A DNA stretch of 64,000 nucleotides from Combretum micranthum (taxonomy: Eukaryota > Streptophyta > Magnoliopsida > Myrtales > Combretaceae): NCBI GenBank assembly GCA_024138025.1, contig JAMXBD010002244.1, positions 156,774-220,773 on the forward strand. Reading direction: 5' to 3'. The notes beneath the pieces were generated by a model. It searched no databases, was not told where the DNA came from, and saw only the letters and a program-made list of their open reading frames with translations. The first letter of the stretch is position 1, and each line of letters starts with the position of its first letter. A program made the translations under genes and the position numbers. Positions 44,886-55,132 of this stretch are shown in pieces.

Positions 44886-46047
44886 CTTGTAATAGACTGT
44901 GTATTAGACTTTAAGTCCATTTATATTAATATCTATCACTATCTATTCATTCAGTGAATACGTGTCATTCAACTCCAAAAATCATTCAATACGATGGGGC
45001 CAATTTTCCCACATATCGTACACAAGAAGAGGCAATTTTTCCATGTGTCATATACATCCATGTTTATCTCAGATTACCTCTAGCTCTATCTCTCTCTCCC
45101 ATCTTCTCTCTGTCTCTCTCTTTCATCAGTAGTTTTTACCACTTCTGAAATATCCTAACCTTTTATGCAAGCTTTAAATTGCATTTGTGTATATATATAT
45201 ATATATATATTGATTGATTAAGTCATATATGAAACTGTGTTAATGAAATAACCTAAACTATAAGCTAATTAAATTTTCATTTTGATATATATTGATATGT
45301 GAAATAATTGTGAATGTGATTAACTAATAAATTGTATGTGATAGTATGATTTAATATTAGTAGTGTATTGTATTGTTTGTTTATGTGCAAGTTAAGTTCA
45401 TCATTTTCATCAAAACAAATTAAATCTAAGCAAATATTTGAACCCAAATACAAAGCCTATGATTTTCATTAAACTAAGCTCAAGCCCATAAATTTAAAGC
45501 CTTTTCTTTCTCTTTTGCCACCTCAAAAGTCAAAAGTAAGTAAGATAATTGTACAACTTAAACCTTACAAAATTTCAAACCAAAAAAAAAAAAAAAAAAC
45601 CAACATATACATTCACAAGTAAAACACAACAAATTCTCAATGAATCCTTACAAACAAATCTACCTAAAATCATCTTCAAGACTTTATCTTCTAGTTAAAG
45701 TCATACAAGGTAAGTTTTGCATATGTATATGATCATTTATTCATTTGTTTTATTCTCGAAGATGATACTCTATTTTAATGGGTTTTATAAGAGTTGAATG
45801 TGATATTGATGAGCTAAGTAGATCTTTAGAACTTAGATGAGTCTTTAGAGCTTGTGTTATACAAGTTGTTGTGGGTGCTTAATAGATAAGTAGGTTGATG
45901 AAGTTATGTGGTAGCTCAAAGTTGAAGTAGAAGTTGATGATGAGGGCAATTGTGGAGTTTATGTGTGTTTATTGTTGTTAAACGCATGTGATGATTGTAT
46001 AAAAGTTAATAAAAGTGAAAATTTTGATATTTAAGTTTCAAAGCATA
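44886..46047. other. AT-rich intergenic DNA
   Basis: CT-rich patch at 45085-45125, AT dinucleotide run at 45188-45211, poly-A at 45583-45599. No gene is supported. Confidence 0.5.
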
Positions 46048-46412
46048 TGTGATACCCCTCATATATAGGTTGTGGAACTCTAATCGCAGAGATGTCTTTT
46101 CGGTGTAATGGCTTGGAGTTTGTCAGAACTCTAAAGTTAAGCGTGCTCTAGGCAGAGCAATCCAAGGATGGGTGACCCCTTAGGAAGCACTGGCACCAAA
46201 AGAACAAAACCGTGCAGCATATGGCAAAAGTGGACAATACCTCAGTAGGTAGAGTTTCAAGTTGTTACATAGTGCCTCTTATATCCTGGTTGTGCCTGAG
46301 AGTGCACTAAAAAGGCCGGTATACTTGGCACCACGATCTCTGCCTAGGGTAACTTGAGGGTCTAGGGCCGCCCCTACCGATGTAGTAGAGCTTAGGGTGG
46401 CAAGTCATGACA
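46048..46412 (+). repeat. 5' LTR of the Cassandra TRIM
   Basis: 365 bp. Its 5S-like segment lies at 46101-46197 and includes TCAGAACTCTAAAGTTAAGC and GGATGGGTGACCCC, corresponding to the internal promoter (A-box and C-box regions) of 5S rRNA genes, which RNA polymerase III uses. Confidence 0.92.
46101..46197 (+). ncRNA. 5S rRNA-derived segment in the Cassandra 5' LTR (not a 5S gene)
   Basis: From CGGTGTAATGGC to GCACTGGCACC the segment follows plant 5S rRNA in order: CAGAACTC, AAGTTAAGCGTGCTC, GGATGGGTGACC, AGGAAGCAC. It is diverged at many positions and lacks proper 5S termini, so it is a retrotransposon part rather than a functional ribosomal gene. The internal control elements remain recognisable. 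Confidence 0.85.
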
Positions 46413-46414
46413 AA

Positions 46415-46427
46415 TGGTATCAAAACA
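46415..46427 (+). other. Primer binding site of the Cassandra TRIM
   Basis: TGGTATCAAAACA, two bases after the LTR end; the initiator tRNA-Met complement with one change (AAAACA for AGAGCA-type sequence). Confidence 0.8.
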
Positions 46428-46487
46428 GTGGTTCTACACCTGTGTAACGAAACCGACGGGAACATTAGTTCTATAAGCGGGGGAGTA

Positions 46488-46852
46488 TGTGATACCCCAC
46501 ATATATAGGTTGTGGAACTCTAATGACAAAGGCACCTTTTCGGTGTAATGGTTTAGAGTTTATCAAAACTCCAAAGTTAAGCAGACTCTGGGTAGAGCAA
46601 TTTCAGGATGGGTAACCCCCTAGGAAGCACTGACACCAAAAGGATAAAGCCGTGCGGTATGTGGCTAAAGCGGACAATACATCGGTGAGTAGAGTTTCGA
46701 GTCATTACACAGTGCCTTTGGTGTCCTGATTGTACTTAAAGGTGCACTGGGATGGCCAGTGTACCTAGCATCATGATTCCTGCGTTAAGTGGCCTGAGTG
46801 TTTAGGGGCGTCCTTTCCACTGCGGTGGAGCTTGGGGTGACAGGTCGTGACA
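46488..46852 (+). repeat. 3' LTR of the Cassandra TRIM
   Basis: 365 bp, aligned base for base in length with the 5' LTR but with many substitutions (CAAAACTCCAAAGTTAAGCA here). Its 5S-like segment is at 46541-46637. The number of differences suggests an old insertion. Confidence 0.92.
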
Positions 46853-48636
46853 GCACACATGCCCTATTTATCAAAGAAGAACACGAGGGACACAGAGGGT
46901 GATATTTTAGTTGTCTATCTCATTAAAGCCTTGAAATGATACAACTCGAGGAGAAACATGAGGGAAACACAGCCACATGTATCCAACCATGCTTCTCACT
47001 ATGTGTTGATCGAAGAAGAAAATTGAGATAACATAAGTGGAACACGACCATGTGCATCTAGTCATACTTCTCTCTGAGTTCCTGAGGATTTGGCTTACAT
47101 GTGATACACGGTTGCAACACAACTCCCTATATTAAAACGTGTTTCTTTTTGGATGTTGTTGTGCTTTGAATAATATGGAAACACAGGTGAAACACGGCAT
47201 GTCCTATCTAGCTGTGTTTCTCTCCAAGCAAATTTCGCATACCGAAACGCAAGATTTGTATTTAACCTTGTTTTTAACTTCAAGGGAACACAGGGACATG
47301 CATGTCAGTGCACATCAAAAAAATATTTTTATTTCCAGAATTTTAAAATAAAGAAATGTATTACATATATGTGTGTGTAAATGTTAAATTATAAATTAAT
47401 ATGAGTTTTTATTTAAGTCTTGCATTGGATGAAGAACTTAGATTTGTTTGTCATTTAATATTCAGTTTTATATGAATTAAATTCTTTTCTTACAGATTCT
47501 TCTTCTTAGTTGAGTATACCTACTAGTCTTTTATAAGACATTTTAGGTACGTAATAACTTGATTGTTAGTTGATAGGTTAGGCATACTTGGATCAATTAA
47601 TAACAAAGATGACATAAATATGTTTGAATTTGTTTGTGCATGTATTGTTCAATTTGGTCCAGGGAGCAGCAACCCTGTTGATGATGTTAATATGGTAGTT
47701 AGGCGCTTAAGCCACCTCTTGTCATGATGCATTGACTCTTTGCAAGTGGCTCAGCGGATAGCCGATAGGGCTAACGATATTAGTATAACGTTTACTTATT
47801 CTTAAAGGGAAATAATTGGATTTATGGGACTGGTTGAACTAAGTGATATTATGGATTAAGTTAAGTAAAGATTGGAAATGAATGGGAACCTTAAAGGATG
47901 CTACTATTCTTTTTTGGTTAGATATAAGAGTTATAGGTACTCATACTACCTATATCAACCCGCTGAGCAGTTGCTGTTACTCAGAAGTCAGAACCCTCGG
48001 GTTCCCTATAGCTTGGCTTCGAAGTTTGAATACTCCTATGTTGATTTGATGAACTTAGTTAACGATTAATAACTCAATGTTTGTTGCATTTGCATTAGAT
48101 TAAGCTTGTATGCCACAATGTATTTATTTATGTTACTTATGTGTTGGGCCTTTGACTCATGTTTTTCCATTACAAGTGTTGATGAGGACGAGTTCTCTGA
48201 TAAGTTAGGTTATGAGACAGATTTTAAGGATTTTATAGATGAATAGGATGACTAGAAATCCTAAACATAATGACATATGTTTTTATAATAGATTAGTAAA
48301 AGATGTTTTATCAATAATGTAATAATTATTAAGGATCTTTTCAAGCTTGTAAGTACTTTTTTTTATAAGCTTATGTTTTGTAATATGTGTGTGTGTGTGT
48401 GTGTGTGTGCACGTGCGTGTTAAGTCATTTATCATGTTAATGAAAGGATAGCAAAGCTTTATAATAGTATATATGGTACTTATCCTAATGATAAGTTTTT
48501 GAAATGATTCTTATAACATGTTTAGACAAATAATCAATATAAACTCTTTCTTTACAAACAACTTCACATGTAATCCTTTGGGATTATATGTGGCTGGTGA
48601 CTAGATATGTCTGGTTTTAAATATGGGTTCTATCGA
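46853..48636. other. Intergenic DNA, possibly an older LTR
   Basis: No gene is supported. Sequence around 47640-48250 is less AT-biased. It ends with CAAGTGTTGATGAGGACGAG followed by a short acidic frame, a style seen in long plant gypsy LTRs, but I found no partner. A GT dinucleotide run lies at 48385-48410. Confidence 0.35.
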
Positions 48637-49377
48637 TGATACGTTATATGGCTTGACGGGTTTCTAAGACTCTAAGAATCTTGGTATGGATGGATAGATT
48701 TACCACGACTCATTGATTAAGTAATCCTAAAAACCTCGATATAAAGATCTCAACCCTTTAGGAAATACCGACCAAGAACCTTGATATAAACAAAGAACGC
48801 AACAAGAATAGCAAATTCTTGAAGCATTCGCAAGCTCTCGAAAGAACTAAAGAGAAAATTACTCTCTCAAAAAATTTCAATATCAATGTTATGTGTGCCA
48901 AATAAACCTTTACATCCCATATTTATAGTCTTTTTAGATTAAAAAAAAGATAAATAAAAATAACACAAAATAAAACACAAAGGCTTGGTACAAGAGAAAG
49001 GCTGGCAACTTAAGGTTTGAAGGCTGGAGGTGTTAGGATGAAGGCCAGCGGTATTGATTGTGAAGGCTGCTAGCATTGATTGAAGGCCAGTGGCATTAGG
49101 GCCAAAGGTGCTAGCTTTAGGCTAGCTTTAATTCTGCTATTCCTTAGCATTGTTCGATATAATGAAGTTGCTCGAATCTTTGCCATTTCGTTCTACAATG
49201 CTAAATAGCTTCATTTCTCCTTTCACAAATGATTTAATGTGCTCTACTCGATCCTCCATAAAGTTCTTGCAGTAACAATTTAACTCATCTCGAAGTTTCT
49301 TAACTTGGTTTCACGTGATCATGCCTGTTATTACTTGAACTCATTGGGGCAAGCTCGGCGCAGGTAAGTCTTCATCA
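48637..49377 (-). repeat. 3' LTR of gypsy element 3
   Basis: 741 bp, ending CTTCATCA on the plus strand. It contains a ~21-bp minisatellite at about 49018-49125 (units GAAGGCTGGAGGTGTTAGGA, GAAGGCCAGCGGTATTGATT, GAAGGCTGCTAGCATTGATT, GAAGGCCAGTGGCATTAGGG). Confidence 0.88.
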
Positions 49378-49391
49378 TTTTCTCTCTTCTT
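49378..49391 (-). other. Polypurine tract of gypsy element 3
   Basis: The minus strand reads AAGAAGAGAGAAAA immediately before the 3' LTR start. Confidence 0.7.
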
Positions 49392-49479
49392 GAAAGAATC
49401 TGTCCTTGAATAAGCTTTATCAACATCAAAAGTACTTAAGTCAGAAACATTAATGTAGCACTCACATTGCACTCATCTA

Positions 49480-50462
49480 GTAAGTCTAATTTATAGGCAT
49501 TGTGGTTGATCTTCTCAACCACTTGAAATGGCCCATCTCTTTGAGGCTCCAACTTTGACTTCCTTTGAGATGAGAATCTCTCATTTCTTAAGTGTACCCA
49601 CACCCAATCACCAGTTCAAAAGTGACTTTCTTTCAGTTTTTTTTCCCTATTGAGTATATTGTTCGTTCCTCTTTTTAATCTATTATCATACTTGCTCATG
49701 CAATTTCTCTACAGCTTTTGCCTTTTTCTTCCTGTCCAAAGTAGTTCTTTTAGCAACAGGAAAAGGTAATAAGTCTAAAGGCATTAGTGGACCGCAAACA
49801 ACCTCAAATGATGAAAAACCTATAATAAAGTGAACAATGCAATCACATGCAAAGTCAAAAAATGGCAAACTTTCCTCCCAAGACTTCAATTTCTTTTGAA
49901 TCACAACTTACAACAAGGTCATCATTATCCTATTCACCACCTCAGTTTGTTCATCAATTTGTAGATAAGAGGTAATAGAGAATAACAATTTATTGCCCAT
50001 TTTGCTCCACAAAACTCGCTAGAAATGGCTCAAAAATTTGACATCCCCACCACTTACAATGCTCTTAGGAATGTCATGTAACCTGACAATCTCCTTAAAG
50101 AACAAGTCAGCAATATGAGATGCATTATCAATCTTTGAGAATTGATCCATAACCACAAATGTGGAATCACAATCCTTCTTAGACCTAGGTAAACCCATAA
50201 CAAAATCCATAGAGATATCATTCCAAGGTTCACTAGGGATAGGTAAAGGGGTATATAAACCATGAGTCATCACCCTAGATTTGGCCTTCTTGTAAGTCAC
50301 ACAACAACCATAAATTCTCTCTACATCCCTTCTCATGTGAGGCCAATAAAAATGCTCAATCAATATATCTAGAGTTTTTGTCATACTAAAATGCCCCATC
50401 AAACCTCCATTGTAAGACTCTTTAATAAGCAACTCCCTCATAGAACATTGAGGCACACACAA
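49480..50462 (-). pseudogene. Integrase region of gypsy element 3
   Basis: The open stretch 50019-50462 contains the zinc-binding module (LIKESYNGGLMGHFSMTKTL; EHFYWPHMRRDVERI; CCVTYKKAKS, with Tyr where the second zinc Cys pair is usual) and the core start PSEPWNDISMDFVMGLPRSK with the first catalytic Asp. The second core block follows at 50019-50050 (SGGDVKFLSHF). Then 49686-49904 (KLKSWEESLPFFDFACDCIV; GFSSFEVVCGPLMPLDLL) and a C-terminal block to about 49480 (WVWVHLRNERFSSQ). The segment between 49910 and 50018, normally including HPQTDGQTE, is degraded. Confidence 0.82.
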
Positions 50463-50532
50463 TCCCCCCTCAAAATAAAAAATCCTCTTACCTATAAAAT
50501 ATGTTCAAAGCCTAACAATTTTGCATTAAGAG

Positions 50533-50934
50533 TTAAGAGAATGACATACTTGGCGACAAAGCATTAGCAACCACATTCTCCTTACCTTGCTTGTAGGAGA
50601 TAACATAGGGAAAAGCCTCAATGAACTCCATCCAGCGGGCATATCTCCAGTTTAACTTTCCTTGCCCCTTTAAGTGCTTTAGTGATTCGTGATCAGTGTG
50701 GATCGTAAACTTCTTTGGCCATAAGTAATGTTGCCAAGTCTCCAAAGCCCTCACCAATGCATAGAGCTCCTTATCATACGTAGGGTAACTCAGAGGTGCT
50801 CCATTCAACTTTTCACTAAAGTAGGCTTTTGGCTTGCCCTCTTGCATTAATATAACTCTAATGCCAATGCCAGATGCATCGCATTCAATCTCGAAGGTCC
50901 TAGAAAAGTCAGGCAAAGACAACAAAAGGCGCAT
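50533..50934 (-). pseudogene. RNase H domain of gypsy element 3
   Basis: A 133-codon open stretch with [70 protein letters not shown] and [13 protein letters not shown]. The catalytic Asp, Glu and Asp are all present; the last block reads ANALS in place of ADALS. Nearly full-length for the domain. Confidence 0.88.
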
Positions 50935-51079
50935 AACACAATTTATCCTTTAGTAAATCAATAGCTTTCTCCTTTGCCTCTCCCCACCTAAAGCTAACAG
51001 ACTTCTTCACAACCTCAGTTAATGGCTGCTAGAGTATTAAATTATTTCACAAAGCACCTATAAATTACTAAGGCCTGGA

Positions 51080-51770
51080 AACTTCTCACCTTAATGATGC
51101 TAGTTGAAAAGGCCAATTTTTTATTGCCTTAATCTTCTCTTCGTCTACTTCTATGCTATTAGCACTAAAAACATAGCCTAAAAAGACTACTTTATCTAGG
51201 AAAAAAGAACACTTATTTAGATTAACATATAAATGCTCCTTTTTCAACATAGTAAGTACACTCTTCAGATGATTTACATGGTCGTCCAGATTCATGTTGT
51301 AAATCAAAATATCATCAAAGTATACAACAATAAAGTTTCTTATAAAAGGATAAATAACATCATTCATCAACCTCATGAATGTCCTAGGTACACTAGGTAG
51401 TCCAAAGGGCATAACTTCCCACTCATAAAGCCCTAATTTAGTTTTAAAAGCAGTTTTCCACTCATCACCTTCTTTCATTCGAATCTAATGGTAAACCCTT
51501 TTAAGATCAATTTTTGAAAAAAGACAAGGACCATGTAGCTCATGAAACATATCATCTAACCTAGGGATAGGATGACGATAATTTATCGTAATTTTATTGA
51601 TAGCTCTACAATCTACACACATTGTCTAGGTCCTGTCTTTCTTAGACATAAGAAAGACTGGCATAGGACAAGGGCTCATGCTCTCATGACCTAATCCCTT
51701 TTCCAGTAACTACTCTACTTGCCTTTGTATCTCATTGGTCTCTTCAGGACTACTCCTATATGTAGGCTAG
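51080..51770 (-). pseudogene. Reverse transcriptase of gypsy element 3
   Basis: The fingers region at 51480-51770 reads continuously apart from a few stops ([20 protein letters not shown]). The open stretch 51086-51478 contains KTKLGLYEWEVMPFGLPSVP, RTFMRLMNDVI, FIVVYFDDILIYNMNLDDHV and KVVFLGYVFSANSIEVDEEK. The catalytic YFDD is at 51311-51322. This is the most intact RT in the window. Confidence 0.9.
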
Positions 51771-52380
51771 TTTAGGATGGAAGCTCCTGGCATGAAGTCA
51801 ATTTGATGTTCTATGCCTCTAATTGGTGGCAACCCTCTAGGAATCTCTTCAAGAAATAGGTCTTCATACTCTTGCAAAAGAGACACCATAGAACTAGGAA
51901 GAGAAGAGTTAAGATCGTTAGTAGAAATCAATGCCTCCTTGTACATAAGTACAATTAAAGGCCTTTTCTCACTCACAATAGTCATGATCTCACTCTTAGT
52001 AGCAAAACAACTCGATTGCTTTTTCTTCTCACTTTCTCCTTTTTTCTCTAAGGCCCCTTTGTTTCTTCTCTCTATCACTCGTGTATCATCCTCACCAGCT
52101 TGCTTATTTTCTCTCTTTTTCTCACTGGTTCTCAACATCTCATCTTCCTGTCTTAACTTCTCTTGATCCTCCTGTACTTGTTGTGGTGTCAAATGTTTCA
52201 AATGGAATATATTATCACCCTATTGCACAATAGATCTATTTGAACGCCCTTCATGAGAAGCATCTATCAAACTGCTAAAGTCTGCCAAACAAAATATGAC
52301 AAGCATTTATGGGTACTACGTCACACATCACTTCATCATTGTAGTTTCCCAAAGCGAATGATAACTACACCTGCTTATTT
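51767..52380 (-). pseudogene. Protease C-terminal half and linker of gypsy element 3
   Basis: The protease end is readable at about 52200-52380 (NYNDEVMCDVVPINACHILF). The linker is a 144-codon open stretch at 51767-52201 with a Lys/Glu-rich part and the conserved pre-RT segment LLQEYEDLFLEEIPRGLPPI then RGIEHQIDFMPGASI. The N-terminal half of protease with the D-S/T-G active site is absent. Confidence 0.78.
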
Positions 52381-52401
52381 ACCCTTACCCTCACCTCTCT
52401 T

Positions 52402-52414
52402 GGCTCTGATACCA
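52402..52414 (-). other. Primer binding site of gypsy element 3
   Basis: The minus strand reads TGGTATCAGAGCC, a perfect match to the plant initiator tRNA-Met 3' end complement, six bases after the 5' LTR. Confidence 0.9.
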
Positions 52415-52420
52415 ATCTAA

Positions 52421-53112
52421 TGCGTGCTCGGAACAGCTTGATGGATTTCTAGGACTCTAAGAATCTCAGTATGGATGGTTGGAAGAACTACGACCCATTG
52501 GTTGAGTAATCTTAAGAACCTCGATATAGAGATATCGACTATTTAGGAAATACCGACTAAGAATCTTGTATAAATAAAGAACGCAACAAGAATAGTAAAT
52601 TCTTGAATAATTCACAAGCTCTTGAAAGAGCTAAAGAGAAGAATTACTTTCTCTCAAAAGATTTCAATATCAATGTAATTTTTGCCAAACAAACCTTTTT
52701 TTCAGATAAAAAAAAGACAAATAAAAATTACATAAAGTAAAACACAAAGGCTTGGCGTAGGAGAAAGGCTAGTTGTAAGCTGGCAACTTAAGGTTTGAAG
52801 CCCGAAGGCATTGGGATGAAGGCCGGTAGCACTGGGGCCAAAGTTACCAGCTTTGGGTAGGCTTTAATTTTGCTATTCCTCAGCGCCATCCGATATCACA
52901 AAGTTGCTCGAATCTTCGCCATTTTGTTTCATAATGTTGAGCAACTTCATTTCTCCTTCCACATCAATTTAATGTGCTTCACTCGATCCTCCATGAAGTT
53001 CTTGCAATAACAATTTAACTAATCCCGAAGTTTCTTAGCTCGTTTTTGCATGATCATGCCTCTAGTTACTTAAACTCGTTGTGGTGAGCTCAACATAGGC
53101 AAGACTTCATTA
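52421..53112 (-). repeat. 5' LTR of gypsy element 3
   Basis: 692 bp, beginning TGCGTGCTCGG on the plus strand. It is 49 bp shorter than the partner LTR, largely because the ~21-bp minisatellite has fewer units here (52797-52850). Confidence 0.88.
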
Positions 53113-53734
53113 GTTAGTCTCTTACAACTTCCCTCTAACCCCCTCTCTCTCTGTATATTACATTCTCGCTCTCTTTCCTAATCTCCATCCGTTATTCCAA
53201 GGTAAATGATTCTTTCTCTTTCTTAAATTTTGCTTTTTTTCCTTAAAGATTTTTCCTTTTTTCTTTTTCTTAAAGGTCTAGTGTCAAGAACAACTCAATA
53301 ACTACATTTACAGAAGTTTTTCCTTCTTTCTTATATTGAATGCACCATTTCTCACATTTTATGCAATTTTCTTGGTACAATTTTTAGGTGTTTTGGTAGT
53401 TTCTTCGCTTTAAATCACAAGTGGTTTAATTCACAAGTGATTTTTAATTTTTTTTTTAAGTTAGGATAACATTAACTAGGGAAGTCTCGTGAGGCAGGTC
53501 GAGTTAACTCACTCACTCTCTCTCTCTCTCTCTCCTCTGAGTTTTAAATATAATTATTAGGATTATATTGTTGTAATCAATTCTTGATTTTGATGGATGT
53601 TATGATATGTTTGTTTTTTAGGGTATCAATGTCGGTTTCATGTCGTCTTAAGGGGTAGTTTGTATGCTTGATAGTAGTTGTCTAATTAATTGATAAGACA
53701 AACTTAGTTTTGGTTTTAAATACTGATGTGTTTT

Positions 53735-54215
53735 GATTTAGTTTCGATTCTTCTATTTTTTACATTATGTGTTGTTAATATTGTATTAGAAAAATCAGTT
53801 GTTAATATTGTATTAGAAAAATCAATAAGGCATAGATATTGATGAATTCTGAATTTATGGAGTTCAAATGTTAAATTGTATTTGAATCTTCAAATTAATG
53901 GCTACTTAACTTTACTTTGGTGTGTAGAAAACTGAAATTGTTTCTTCTGTTTTGACATTATGAGTTGGAATATTGTATTGAAAGAATAACATATACGTGT
54001 TGTTTGTCTAATTAATGTATTACATAAATCAATAAGTCACACTCGCTTTAGGTTTTGAATATTGATGAGTTCTGATTTTGTGGAGTTAGAATGTTAAAAT
54101 TCTTTTTGAATCTTCAAATTAATGGCAACTTTCCTCTTGTGTGCGAAAAATTGAATTATGTTCTTCTATTTTCATATTATGTGTTGTAAATATTGTACTG
54201 AATGCTTTTACACGT
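53735..54215. repeat. Diverged ~200-bp direct repeats with a perfect 27-bp tandem duplication
   Basis: The block ATTATGTGTTG(T/A)TAATATTGTA, ...AATCAATAAG, TATTGATGAATTCTGA, TTTGAATCTTCAAATTAATGGC recurs at about 53822-53990 and 54040-54215, with part of it at 53735-53800. Inside it a 27-base unit (GTTGTTAATATTGTATTAGA plus AAAATCA) is duplicated exactly at 53771-53797 and 53798-53824, a recent event in old sequence. Confidence 0.65.
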
Positions 54216-55029
54216 GGAGTTTTTTGGATGCTTGATCCTTACTTTTCATTTTCTTCTTATTAAATAAAACAAATCATTTTTGCCTCCATTGATAATTAAT
54301 ATTATTTTACTCTTCTAAAATAAGATGTTTTATTCACTTTGATTTATAGTTACAAAGTGGTTTTGATTTTTTTGCCACATACCATGAACCATTTTTATGC
54401 ATTTGATGCTTTTTTGCTTCAATTCATAAGTGCTTTCTATTTCTTTTGCCAAGAAAGTATTGTTACCTTAATCACACTCTGACAAGGAAGGATTTTTAGG
54501 TAAGTTGTGAATCTTATTTAAAGACTTTTCATGCTTTTATAATTTTTACTGTGTGTTGATGTTTGTCATTGTCATTCTGTTCTTTATGAAAGGTTGATTA
54601 AATTCCTTTTTTCCTAAGAATCAATGATCTATCATTTGGTAGATTTGCTAACGTGGTTGTTTTCTATGTTATTTAGGTGAAAAAAAGAAAGGTTTAAATA
54701 TCTTAGTGTTGTGTTTTAGATGAGTGTTACAAAAGAACAAGATTTAGGATTTTTTATTGTCTTTTGCAATAAATACACAACATATTCACATTATCACGTT
54801 TTAGAAAATTATAACCTGCCATCTACCAAGTCCAAAATTGCTTCAATATGTAATAACAAGTGTAGCATAGATGCTTCGGTACTTATTAATTCTTTAACCA
54901 AATGATTAACTTTTCTAATATAGAATTTCCTATGTCCCTAAAATGTAAAGTCTCCATATATGTATTGATAGTGTCGTAATTCTATGGCATGTCATATTAA
55001 TTTATTGTATTAAATTTTGTTTTTCCAAG

Positions 55030-55132
55030 GTCTGCAGCCCATGAAAAGCATCATTATTGGAATCTCAAAAGAAAAAGTCCAGCATTACCCAAGAAGAAAC
55101 CATTACAAACACCTCAATTTGTTTTGATGAAG
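55030..55132 (+). other. Exon-like open segment inside the Helitron-like region
   Basis: A T-rich tract and CCAAG acceptor precede, and an AAG/GTACAA donor follows, a 103-bp segment open in one frame (SAAHEKHHYWNLKRKSPALP then KKKPLQTPQFVLMK). It could be a captured gene exon, which Helitrons often carry, or an exon of a non-coding transcript. A further exon-like piece follows a CACACGTAG acceptor at about 55901. No protein family is recognised. Confidence 0.3.

Larger units (their letters stand above)
46048..46852 (+). mobile_element. Cassandra-type TRIM retrotransposon with 5S rRNA-like LTRs
   Basis: Two LTRs of exactly 365 bp each (46048-46412 and 46488-46852), both TGTGATACCCC to GTGACA/ATGACA, enclose only 75 bp. 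That interior has a PBS (TGGTATCAAAACA at 46415) directly after the first LTR and a purine tract (AAGCGGGGGAGTA) directly before the second. Each LTR contains a 5S rRNA-derived segment. This is the defining structure of Cassandra, a non-autonomous terminal-repeat retrotransposon in miniature found across vascular plants. The flanks GCATA (46043-46047) and GCACA (46853-46857) are a target duplication with one difference. It encodes no protein and must have been moved by another element's enzymes. Confidence 0.93.
48637..53112 (-). mobile_element. Ty3/gypsy LTR retrotransposon 3, gag-deleted
   Basis: LTRs at 48637-49377 and 52421-53112 enclose only 3.0 kb. On the minus strand the order is PBS, the C-terminal half of protease, RT, RNase H, integrase, polypurine tract. 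The sequence passes from the PBS (52402-52414) to protease-like sequence within about 30 bases, so gag and the protease active site are missing. Pol is the best preserved of the three gypsy elements, with long open stretches and intact catalytic YFDD, but still has stops. No perfect target duplication was found (ATCGA left, GTTAG right). Confidence 0.9.

Noticed and set aside
46101..46637. Two 5S rRNA genes
   Set aside because: The 5S-like segments lie at the same position in two LTRs with PBS and PPT between them; they are diverged and lack 5S ends, so they are parts of a Cassandra TRIM.
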